A program made the position numbers and the translations under genes. This document shows, piece after piece, positions 1-5,350 of a DNA stretch of 11,770 bases. The stretch spans positions 1 through 11,770 of the forward strand of contig UQOT01000062.1 in the NCBI GenBank assembly GCA_900542675.1, in the 5' to 3' direction. This DNA comes from an uncultured Eubacteriales bacterium. Its GTDB lineage: Bacteria; Bacillota; Clostridia; Monoglobales; Monoglobaceae. The stretch's first letter is position 1. Each line of letters begins with the position of its first letter. Below the pieces are notes generated by a model that worked only from the letters and a program-made list of their open reading frames with translations, was not told the origin of the DNA and ran no database searches.

Positions 1-580
1 GCCCGATTTAAGGGCGCACGGCGAAAGCGGAGGAAGGCATTTCGGCTTCGGCGTTCTTGACAGATATGACGGACTTGAGTGGGTGAAATTCCTTCAAGAT
101 AAGTACAGTGCGGAGGATTTAAGCGGCAGGCTGCAAATATATCTCTACGGAGTATCGATGGGCGGCGCAACAGTTTGTATGATGAGCGGGCTTGAGCTTC
201 CGCCGTGCGTTAAGGCTGTTATATCCGACTGTGCTTTTACATCGCCTAAAGAGTTGTTTGCGCGGCTGCTGAGATATAAGTATAAGCTGCCCGCAGCGGT
301 TGTTTTGCCGGTAGCTGATATTCTGTATCGGATTTTTGCAAAGTACAGCTTAAACGGCGGCGCGTCAGATAGGGCAGCCGCGGTGACAAAGCTGCCGATG
401 CTGCTGATTCACGGTGCGGAGGATAATTTTATTCCGTCGGAAATGTGCAGTAAAATTTATAATGCCTGCGGCAGCGCGAAAAAAGAAATCCTGATGATTT
501 CCGGCGCAGACCACGCCGAGGCATATTTTAAAGACAGAGTAACCTATGAGAACAAAGTAAAAGCCTTCCTTGGGCTGTAA
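1..580 (+). CDS. alpha/beta hydrolase, 3' part (start lies before the window)
   Basis: This is the C-terminal part of a serine hydrolase of the alpha/beta-hydrolase superfamily. The reading frame is open from base 2, so the GTG at 83 is an internal codon and not the start. The frame begins with DLRAHGESGG, the strand and loop usually seen before the nucleophile in YqkD-like and related hydrolases. The three catalytic positions are visible: Ser in GVSMGG (codon 155-157), Asp in GAEDNFIP (codon 422-424) and His in GADHAEAY (codon 512-514). No signal peptide can be judged because the N-terminus is missing. The substrate cannot be predicted: esterase, thioesterase or peptidase activity are all possible in this family. 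The gene is followed at once by a hairpin terminator, so it is not in an operon with the next gene. The fold assignment is secure; the exact function is unknown. Confidence 0.9.
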   Translation, partial: PDLRAHGESGGRHFGFGVLDRYDGLEWVKFLQDKYSAEDLSGRLQIYLYGVSMGGATVCMMSGLELPPCVKAVISDCAFTSPKELFARLLRYKYKLPAAVVLPVADILYRIFAKYSLNGGASDRAAAVTKLPMLLIHGAEDNFIPSEMCSKIYNACGSAKKEILMISGADHAEAYFKDRVTYENKVKAFLGL

Positions 581-597
581 AATGCTGGACAATACAT

Positions 598-630
598 AAA
601 TGTACGGTCTTATACCGTGCATTTTTGTTT
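598..630 (+). terminator. rho-independent terminator after the hydrolase gene
   Basis: The arms 598-608 and 614-624 form an 11-bp stem (one G-T pair) around the loop CTTAT. A T-rich run, TTTTTGTTT, starts within the right arm and continues to 630. It begins 18 bases after the hydrolase stop codon and separates that gene from the DUF218 gene. Confidence 0.85.
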
Positions 631-710
631 ATAAATATTTTAGAAAATTTTTAGGAATATTTTGTTTATATGGGGTATTATGTAATAAAATACCGTAAGG
701 GATGATAAGT

Positions 711-1472
711 TTGATTAAAAATAAGATATTTCGGGCTTTATTCGGAGCAATCGGAGCACTGTTTGTTTTATGGGCGGGATTTCTGCTTGTGACAACCAAT
801 TATACTTTCGGAATACTTGCGATGATACTGATTGGTGTGCTGTTTTTGATATACGGTGTGTTCTATTATAAAATTAACGCACTGACAAGGCACGGTTTGT
901 TTCGGTGGATTAAGTATTTTATTGCAGCGGGGTTGTGCGCGGTATTGGTTCTGTCGGGGTTTTTGTGTATTTATGGCAATATTGATAATGCATCGTATGA
1001 CGAGGAAGCGGTTATCGTTCTGGGCTGTGCGGTAATCGGAGACTATCCGAGTCTGTCGCTCGCCAACCGCCTTGATGCAGCGATTGAATATGCGGACAAA
1101 AACAAGGACGCCGTGATTATTGTAAGCGGCGGACAGGGCTTTCAGGAAAGTATTTCCGAGGCTGATGCTATGGAGAAATATTTGGCTCAAAGGGGCGTTG
1201 ACCCGAGCCGTATTATTAAAGAAGATAATTCATCAAGCACATTTGAGAATATGGCTTTTTCAAAAGAAATTTTAGACGCAATGTTCGGCAGCGATTATAA
1301 GGCGGCGGTTATCACCAACGACTATCATATATTTCGCGCTGTTCATATAGCCGAAAACGCGGGTTTTGACGCCTCACACTATCACGGTTCCACAGAGTGG
1401 TACAATATAATCCCGAGCTATCTAAGAGAAGCCGCCGCAATTGTCAATACCTTTGTACGGGAAAAAGTTTAA
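711..1472 (+). CDS. YdcF/SanA/ElyC-family (DUF218) membrane protein
   Basis: The protein has about 253 residues. Three hydrophobic segments, near residues 8-27, 34-52 and 66-90, are followed by a DUF218 domain from about residue 95 to the end. Typical domain features are the strand VIVLGCAV, SLANRLDAAIEY, VIIVSGGQG, the acidic EADAMEKYL, a DNSSSTFEN stretch and ITNDYHIFRA near the C-terminus. DUF218 proteins such as SanA and ElyC of Escherichia coli affect cell-envelope barrier function or envelope precursor metabolism, but their chemistry is poorly known. The start is ambiguous. ATG at 702 overlaps the only Shine-Dalgarno-like run (AAGGGA, 697-702), whereas the in-frame TTG at 711 stands nine bases after AAGGG (697-701), so TTG is preferred. 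No convincing promoter was found in 631-700. The family call is firm; the role is not. Confidence 0.85.
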   Translation: MIKNKIFRALFGAIGALFVLWAGFLLVTTNYTFGILAMILIGVLFLIYGVFYYKINALTRHGLFRWIKYFIAAGLCAVLVLSGFLCIYGNIDNASYDEEAVIVLGCAVIGDYPSLSLANRLDAAIEYADKNKDAVIIVSGGQGFQESISEADAMEKYLAQRGVDPSRIIKEDNSSSTFENMAFSKEILDAMFGSDYKAAVITNDYHIFRAVHIAENAGFDASHYHGSTEWYNIIPSYLREAAAIVNTFVREKV

Positions 1473-1478
1473 AATCAC

Positions 1479-1507
1479 TTGATATTTTATCATAATTATG
1501 CTAAAAT
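1479..1507 (+). promoter_or_regulatory. Sigma-A-type promoter of the toxin-antitoxin operon
   Basis: A -35 box TTGATA (1479-1484) is followed by a 17-bp spacer and a -10 box TAAAAT (1502-1507). The bases TGC just before the -10 give an extended -10 (TGn). Transcription should start near 1514, which is the first base of the GGAGGT ribosome binding site (1514-1519). The predicted 5' leader is therefore only about 14 bases. Confidence 0.65.
1484..1507. promoter_or_regulatory. Probable operator: 24-bp near-palindrome overlapping the TA promoter
   Basis: The half-sites ATTTTATCATAA (1484-1495) and TTATGCTAAAAT (1496-1507) are inverted copies matching at 11 of 12 positions. The element spans the last base of the -35, the whole spacer and the whole -10. 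Phd/YefM antitoxins are known to repress their own operons by binding palindromes at the promoter, so this is the expected position. Binding itself is inferred. Confidence 0.65.
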
Positions 1508-1527
1508 AAATTCGGAGGTGTTTGAGT

Positions 1528-1806
1528 ATGAAATCAATAAGACCGGTTTCGGATTTGAGAAACAATTTTGCGGAAATATCAAGAACCGTACACGAGACGC
1601 AGCAGCCTGTGATTTTGACCAAAAACGGATATGGAGATATGGTTGTTCTCAGTATGGAAGCATTTGAAAACTTGCAGTTTGAAAGTGAAGTATATTTTAA
1701 GCTTTGTGAAGCGGAAAAGGAAGCGGCAATTAATTCTTCGAGCTATTCGTCAAAGGAAGTTTTAAAAGCATTAAAAAATGCAGCAGGTGAAGTACCAAAT
1801 GTATGA
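1528..1806 (+). CDS. Type II antitoxin, Phd/YefM family
   Basis: This 92-residue protein would neutralise the toxin encoded directly downstream and repress the operon. The N-terminal half is the Phd/YefM fold: IRPVSDLRNNFAEISRTV, then PVILTKNGYGDMVVLSMEAFENL to about residue 50. Residues 51-92 are charged and rich in Glu and Lys, as expected of the flexible toxin-binding tail. The start at ATG 1528 is set by a strong GGAGGT eight bases upstream; a TTG at 1522 is in frame but lies too close to that site. The last codons overlap the toxin start (ATGTATGA, 1799-1806), which fits translational coupling and a fixed antitoxin-to-toxin ratio. The operon has its own promoter and terminator, so it is a compact cassette that may have been acquired horizontally, although no mobility gene lies beside it. 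Confidence 0.9.
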   Translation: MKSIRPVSDLRNNFAEISRTVHETQQPVILTKNGYGDMVVLSMEAFENLQFESEVYFKLCEAEKEAAINSSSYSSKEVLKALKNAAGEVPNV

Positions 1807-2110
1807 TTTAAAGTTTTTGCCGTCAGCGCTTCAGGATATGTTGGAAATAATCAAATATATCAGCACAGATTTATGTAATCCGTCTGCGGCTGATTTGCTG
1901 TCGGACAAATATATTAATGCGGCTGAAGCCATAAGGGAATTCCCTTATGCAAATGCAGTATACCATCCAATAAAGCCGCTTAAATATGAATACAGAAAGC
2001 TTACGGTCAAGAATTATATTATGTTTTACTATGTTGATGAATTAAATAAGTGCATTGTGGTATCAAGAGTTATTTATGCAAAGGGTAACTATAATGAGAG
2101 TTTAAAATAA
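1799..2110 (+). CDS. Type II toxin, RelE/ParE superfamily
   Basis: This 103-residue toxin is encoded immediately after its antitoxin. It has the RelE/ParE pattern: an N-terminal strand YDLKFLPSALQDMLEI, a helical hairpin to about residue 50, then the strands YEYRKLTVKNYIMFYYV and CIVVSRVIYAKGNY. Superfamily members are either ribosome-dependent mRNA nucleases (RelE, YoeB) or gyrase poisons (ParE). The ending RVIYAKGNY, in the place of the usual RV-x-H-x-RRDY, leans towards ParE-like proteins, but the target cannot be settled by eye. The start is ATG 1799, eight bases after AGGTGA (1785-1790). An upstream in-frame ATG at 1778 has no ribosome binding site and would overlap the antitoxin by 29 bases. 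The frame looks intact with no sign of decay. Confidence 0.88.
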   Translation: MYDLKFLPSALQDMLEIIKYISTDLCNPSAADLLSDKYINAAEAIREFPYANAVYHPIKPLKYEYRKLTVKNYIMFYYVDELNKCIVVSRVIYAKGNYNESLK

Positions 2111-2149
2111 ATGTAATAGAATTACACAATAAGATATGGTTGCACATTT

Positions 2150-2183
2150 AAATGCCGCAGGCAACAAGCCTGCGGCATTTTCT
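2150..2183. terminator. Terminator shared by the toxin gene and spoVM (convergent)
   Basis: A perfect 13-bp stem joins 2150-2162 with 2168-2180 around the loop AACAA. The core is GCCGCAGGC and its complement. The plus-strand right arm ends in ATTTTCT, a short U-tract. The hairpin lies between the toxin stop (2110) and the spoVM stop (2190), so it can serve both strands. The minus-strand U-tract is weak. Confidence 0.85.
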
Positions 2184-2189
2184 GACTTC

Positions 2190-2279
2190 TTATTTGTCAT
2201 CTTTTATGGTTTTTACTCCGAATATTAGTTTTAAGATACCCCTTATAGGTTTGGGAGGTTTTACTACAACTATTTGCAT
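2190..2279 (-). CDS. spoVM: Stage V sporulation protein M (SpoVM), 29 residues
   Basis: This very short gene encodes MQIVVVKPPKPIRGILK followed by LIFGVKTIKDDK. From memory, Bacillus subtilis SpoVM (26 residues) is MKFYTIKLPKFLGGIVR followed by AMLGSFRKD. The two align without gaps, sharing K7, P9, K10, G14, I15 and G21, and both are an amphipathic helix with a positive end. SpoVM is made in the mother cell, inserts into the convex outer forespore membrane and recruits SpoIVA to start coat and cortex assembly. Pro9 is important for membrane-curvature recognition in B. subtilis and is kept here, with extra prolines at 8 and 11. The start is supported by AAAGGAGC (2286-2293) six bases upstream. 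The nearby spoIVA gene strongly supports the call. No separate promoter was found, so transcription probably comes from upstream of the 58-codon gene. Confidence 0.87.
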   Translation of the reverse strand: MQIVVVKPPKPIRGILKLIFGVKTIKDDK

Positions 2280-2337
2280 ATGTATGCTCCTTTGAAGAAA
2301 ATTTGGATTTTTCCGGAATCCATAAACCATATTTGTT

Positions 2338-2514
2338 CTATTTGGTGATGAACCAAATCCCTGCAGCAATCAGCGCAACGCCTAAGAGAACAATAAGAAC
2401 AGAGGTCGGAATTATGTTAGCTAAAAAAATGCCGATTCCGACTGATGCGAGTATCGGACCTATCAGCGATGCGCCGCATATGGGCTTTTTTTTGCAGCGC
2501 TTTTTTCTAAACAT
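2338..2514 (-). CDS. Small two-helix membrane protein, 58 residues, function unknown
   Basis: I do not recognise the family. The frame starts at ATG 2514 behind an excellent AAGGAGG site and ends with TAG at 2338. The N-terminus is strongly basic (MFRKKRCKKKPICG), with cysteines at 7 and 13. Two hydrophobic stretches follow: about residues 15-34 (SLIGPILASVGIGIFLANII) and 37-56 (SVLIVLLGVALIAAGIWFI), linked by a Pro-Thr turn, and the protein ends ITK. The topology suggests a helical hairpin with the basic end in the cytoplasm. It lies 58 bp upstream of spoVM on the same strand, and a CATA-type promoter candidate lies just before it. A role in the mother-cell membrane during sporulation is therefore plausible but inferred. 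The ribosome binding site, length and composition make it more credible than the opposite-strand frame over the same bases. Confidence 0.72.
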   Translation of the reverse strand: MFRKKRCKKKPICGASLIGPILASVGIGIFLANIIPTSVLIVLLGVALIAAGIWFITK

Positions 2515-2544
2515 TGCATTCCTCCTTGTTCCTGCGTCTCAATA

Positions 2545-2572
2545 TAATATATGTCAATTTTAAAATTCGGTG
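2545..2572 (-). promoter_or_regulatory. Candidate mother-cell sigma promoter for the 58-codon gene and spoVM
   Basis: On the minus strand a CATATATTA element (2545-2553) fits the CATAnnnTA -10 of Sigma-K and the CATA core of Sigma-E. A CACC (2569-2572) sits 15 bp upstream, a weak Sigma-K-like -35; no good Sigma-E -35 is present. Transcription would start near 2538, about 24 bases before the start codon. The motif is short and the region AT-rich, so chance is possible. Confidence 0.4.
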
Positions 2573-2603
2573 ATAGATGTAAAAAACTTTTTGGTCAAGT
2601 AAT

Positions 2604-2632
2604 TCATATTACGGACGGCTCCTGCATAATAT
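2604..2632 (+). promoter_or_regulatory. Candidate Sigma-E promoter of spoIVA
   Basis: TCATATT (2604-2610) matches the Bacillus Sigma-E -35 consensus kmATATT exactly. After 14 bp comes CATAATAT (2625-2632), matching CATACAnT at the CATA core and the final T. The spacing is the usual one for Sigma-E. Transcription would start near 2640, about 57 bases before spoIVA. In B. subtilis spoIVA is a Sigma-E gene. Confidence 0.6.
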
Positions 2633-2696
2633 TTAAACAAATGATGTATGCGTATACCAAAGTATTTTAAGCCGTAAGGTCAAGGAGGAAATTTCA

Positions 2697-4160
2697 ATGA
2701 GAGACAACTTATACAACGATATCGCGATGAGGACGCAGGGCGATATCTATATAGGTGTTGTCGGACCGGTAAGAACCGGTAAATCAACATTTATTAAGCG
2801 GTTTATGGATTTGCTTGTGCTGCCGAATATTGGCAATGATTATAAGCGCGAGCGCGCTATGGATGAGCTTCCGCAGTCGGCGGCGGGCAAAATGATTATG
2901 ACGACCGAGCCGAAGTTTATCCCGAACGAGGCGGCGCAGATAACAATAGGCAATCACGCGAATTTGAAAGTCAGAATGATTGACTGTGTGGGGTATGTTG
3001 TGCCGGGCGCGCTCGGGCATATAGAAAATGAGGCTCCGAGAATGGTTATGACGCCGTGGTCGGCAAATCCGATGCAGTTCGAGCAGGCAGCTGAAATCGG
3101 AACGCGTAAGGTTATATCAGAGCACTCGACTGTCGGAATTGTGGTCACAACGGACGGCAGTATAACAGAAATCCCGCGTGAGGATTATATTGATGCCGAG
3201 GAGCGCGTAATCCGCGAGCTTACGGCGCTTAATAAGCCCTTTATTATCCTGCTTAATTCGGCTGAGCCAAACTCTAAACAGGCAAATGATATGGCGGAGG
3301 AGCTTTCAAAAAAGTATCGTGCCGCCGTTATTCCAACAAATTGCGCAGAGCTCAGTGAGGACGACATAAATTATATTATGGAAAAGATACTCTATGAATT
3401 TCCGCTTAAAGAGCTGTCGGTATCAGTTCCGTCTTGGCTGAGCGAAACTGAGAATATGAGTATTGCTGACAGAATTTATGCGGCAATAGAGGGGGCAGAC
3501 AAGATTTCGGATGTGCAGAGTCTGCCTGAAAAGCTGTGTGCCGACTGTGACTTTATTGACGGCGCAGACATATCCGTTGTAAGTCCGGGTTACGGCGAAG
3601 CAAAGATAGAGGTGTCTGTGCCCGACAGCTTGTTCTATCAGACCCTTAACGAGAGGTCGGGGCTTGACATAAACGACAAGCAGGGACTGCTCGCTGAGCT
3701 TGAGACAATGGCTCAGATGAAAAAGGAATATGAGAAGGTTGCCGCAGCGCTCAGAGAGGTTGACACAAAGGGATACGGAATAGTATATCCGTCAATAGAT
3801 GAGCTGACGCTTGAGGAGCCGGAGATAATCAAGCAGGGCAGCCGTTTCGGCGTGCGCCTTAAGGCAGGAGCAACTTCAATACATATGATTAAGGCAAATA
3901 TCCAGACCGAGGTCAGCCCGCTTGTCGGAACGGAACGTCAGTCCGAGGAGCTTGTCGAGTACCTGATGAGTGAGTTTGAGAACGACCCGAAGCAGATTTG
4001 GCAGTCAAATATATTCGGCAAATCACTGCACGAGCTTGTTAACGAAGGTCTGCACAACAAACTTGCCAAAATGCCAGACGACGCCCGCGACAAGCTGCGC
4101 GAAACCTTAGAACGCATAATCAACGAAGGCAGCGGCGGCCTCATATGTATTATATTATAA
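2697..4160 (+). CDS. spoIVA: Stage IV sporulation protein A (spore coat morphogenetic ATPase)
   Basis: SpoIVA is an ATPase of the TRAFAC class that polymerises irreversibly on the forespore surface, where SpoVM anchors it, and builds the base on which coat proteins assemble. The protein has 487 residues, close to the roughly 492 of B. subtilis. Visible motifs are the Walker A loop GPVRTGKST (23-31, Lys29), the threonine pair T69-T70 corresponding to the sensor threonines, and the Walker B-like MIDCVGY with Asp96. The middle and C-terminal domains follow, and the end GSGGLICIIL is the conserved hydrophobic tail needed for contact with SpoVM. The start is fixed by AAGGAGG (2682-2688), eight bases before the ATG. 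The gene stands alone, divergent from the spoVM pair, behind a Sigma-E-like promoter. The reading frame is intact. Confidence 0.98.
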   Translation: MRDNLYNDIAMRTQGDIYIGVVGPVRTGKSTFIKRFMDLLVLPNIGNDYKRERAMDELPQSAAGKMIMTTEPKFIPNEAAQITIGNHANLKVRMIDCVGYVVPGALGHIENEAPRMVMTPWSANPMQFEQAAEIGTRKVISEHSTVGIVVTTDGSITEIPREDYIDAEERVIRELTALNKPFIILLNSAEPNSKQANDMAEELSKKYRAAVIPTNCAELSEDDINYIMEKILYEFPLKELSVSVPSWLSETENMSIADRIYAAIEGADKISDVQSLPEKLCADCDFIDGADISVVSPGYGEAKIEVSVPDSLFYQTLNERSGLDINDKQGLLAELETMAQMKKEYEKVAAALREVDTKGYGIVYPSIDELTLEEPEIIKQGSRFGVRLKAGATSIHMIKANIQTEVSPLVGTERQSEELVEYLMSEFENDPKQIWQSNIFGKSLHELVNEGLHNKLAKMPDDARDKLRETLERIINEGSGGLICIIL

Positions 4161-4173
4161 GGGATAAGTAAGT

Positions 4174-4205
4174 AAGCGGCAATTCCATAATTGGAATTGC
4201 CGCTT
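4174..4205. terminator. 14-bp hairpin between spoIVA and the transglutaminase gene
   Basis: The arms 4174-4187 (AAGCGGCAATTCCA) and 4192-4205 form a perfect 14-bp stem around TAAT. It lies 13 bases after the spoIVA stop and between convergent genes, the usual place for a shared terminator. Neither side has a T-run, so it may act weakly or serve as a 3' stabilising stem. Confidence 0.6.
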
Positions 4206-4348
4206 CAGACTGTCGAAAAACCATAAATTCAGAATAACAATAGCATAAACTTGTGTAGGTAGCGCCGAGCGCGGCCGCACACTTTGTGTGCTACGGCAAG
4301 CATTAATGAATTTACACTATAGTATGCAATGCCTTTCAGCTGAGAGCA
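4206..4348. other. Convergent intergenic region with a GC-rich hairpin
   Basis: No gene was seen here. An otherwise AT-rich stretch holds a GC-rich patch at 4262-4300. GCCGCACAC (4274-4282) pairs with GTGTG (4286-4290) and CGGC (4294-4297), leaving CTA bulged. The contrast in composition suggests a short dispersed element or an extra terminator; neither can be shown from one copy. Confidence 0.35.
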
Positions 4349-5335
4349 TCAGCAGTCATAATCAGAGTCTGATTTAGGTATATGCGGATACAGATACCAT
4401 TCGTGATCCTGAGCCATTTTGTCATCACTTATCAGAAAATAATCATATCTTAGTATGTCTCGAGAGCTTACGGGGTCGTCCCACGTTACGTCAACATTAT
4501 ACCACTTATCGCCGAGCCTTACTTTGTTCCACGCGTGAGGACCGAACGCCGAGTCTGTTTCGCCCGTGCCGCTTACTCCGATACATTCTATTCCGCTTAG
4601 GTAGCACAACAGATCCAACGCCTCCGTGTACCCTTCGCAGACGCACGCGCCGTCTAAAAGCGCGCCTGTTATGCTGTGGGCACGCTCGCCTGTTTCGCTG
4701 TATGTTGTTGTGTTGATTATGTAATCGTGATACGCCTTGACTTTTTCATAGTCGCTCATATCTGAGGTAATAAGCTCGTCATGTATCTTTACCGCGGTGT
4801 CAAGCACAGCTTGATTTGTCTCGTCGAGATATGGAGTTTTGCCTTCAAGATACGCCATAATTTTTGCCGCATCGTTATATATTATTTGAACGGTGCATAT
4901 TCCGCTGTGATTTATCCATTTGGTACTGAGCGATTTAACATCGGTAAAGCGTGAAATCTGCTCTTTGAGCTCATTTACATAAAATTCTTCGGTACCGCTT
5001 GGTACATTTACGGTCACTGTTTCAGCCCTGCTGTTCATTACGTTCCAAAATTGTTCCATAAGGTCATCGCCGGAGGTTATGGTAATCTCGTATACAGCCT
5101 CTGTCCTCGGTCCGAACGAATTGGAGATTGACTCCGGCACGGAAGGCGGCTCAAAAGAGCTTATTTCTGTGCCCGAGCTTTTTGCGTTCAGTTCCGCCGG
5201 CAGACTTTCAAATATTGAATGCGGTATTTTATTTTCAAGCTCTTGACCGATATTCTCGAACGAGACGTATTTCGCAAGACTGAATACCGCCGCAGTCAAC
5301 ACGGCTGCGATAATTATATTCCGAAAAAGCCTCAT
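4349..5335 (-). CDS. Exported transglutaminase-like (cysteine protease fold) protein
   Basis: The protein has 328 residues. A short basic start (MRLFR) and a hydrophobic segment at 7-20 form a signal anchor, so the rest should be outside the cytoplasm. Residues 40-80 are a low-complexity linker rich in Ser, Pro and Glu, followed by a mixed region to about 175. The transglutaminase core covers about 180-300. Its triad is visible: Cys233 in CVCEGYTEAL, His268 in GPHAWNKV and Asp282 in WYNVDVTWDDP. In bacteria such domains act as cysteine peptidases or amide-bond crosslinkers on cell-surface proteins or wall peptides; the substrate is not known here. The start is set by TAGGAGG six bases upstream. 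The gene begins 15 bp after the nth stop, so the two are probably one transcript, although no functional link is known. Confidence 0.88.
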   Translation of the reverse strand: MRLFRNIIIAAVLTAAVFSLAKYVSFENIGQELENKIPHSIFESLPAELNAKSSGTEISSFEPPSVPESISNSFGPRTEAVYEITITSGDDLMEQFWNVMNSRAETVTVNVPSGTEEFYVNELKEQISRFTDVKSLSTKWINHSGICTVQIIYNDAAKIMAYLEGKTPYLDETNQAVLDTAVKIHDELITSDMSDYEKVKAYHDYIINTTTYSETGERAHSITGALLDGACVCEGYTEALDLLCYLSGIECIGVSGTGETDSAFGPHAWNKVRLGDKWYNVDVTWDDPVSSRDILRYDYFLISDDKMAQDHEWYLYPHIPKSDSDYDC

Positions 5336-5350
5336 ATCCCGCCTCCTAAG

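Noticed and set aside
1479..1667. Plus-strand 62-codon frame overlapping the antitoxin start
   Set aside because: It begins inside the promoter and is the shifted frame of the antitoxin gene, which has the proper ribosome binding site and family motifs.
2278..2287. CATACATA on the minus strand, a good match to a Sigma-E -10
   Set aside because: It overlaps the spoVM ribosome binding site and start codon, so a transcript from it could not carry the spoVM start.
2303..2563. Plus-strand 86-codon open frame
   Set aside because: It has no ribosome binding site and lies antisense to the 58-codon membrane peptide, whose minus-strand frame has a perfect AAGGAGG site and a sensible hydrophobic pattern.
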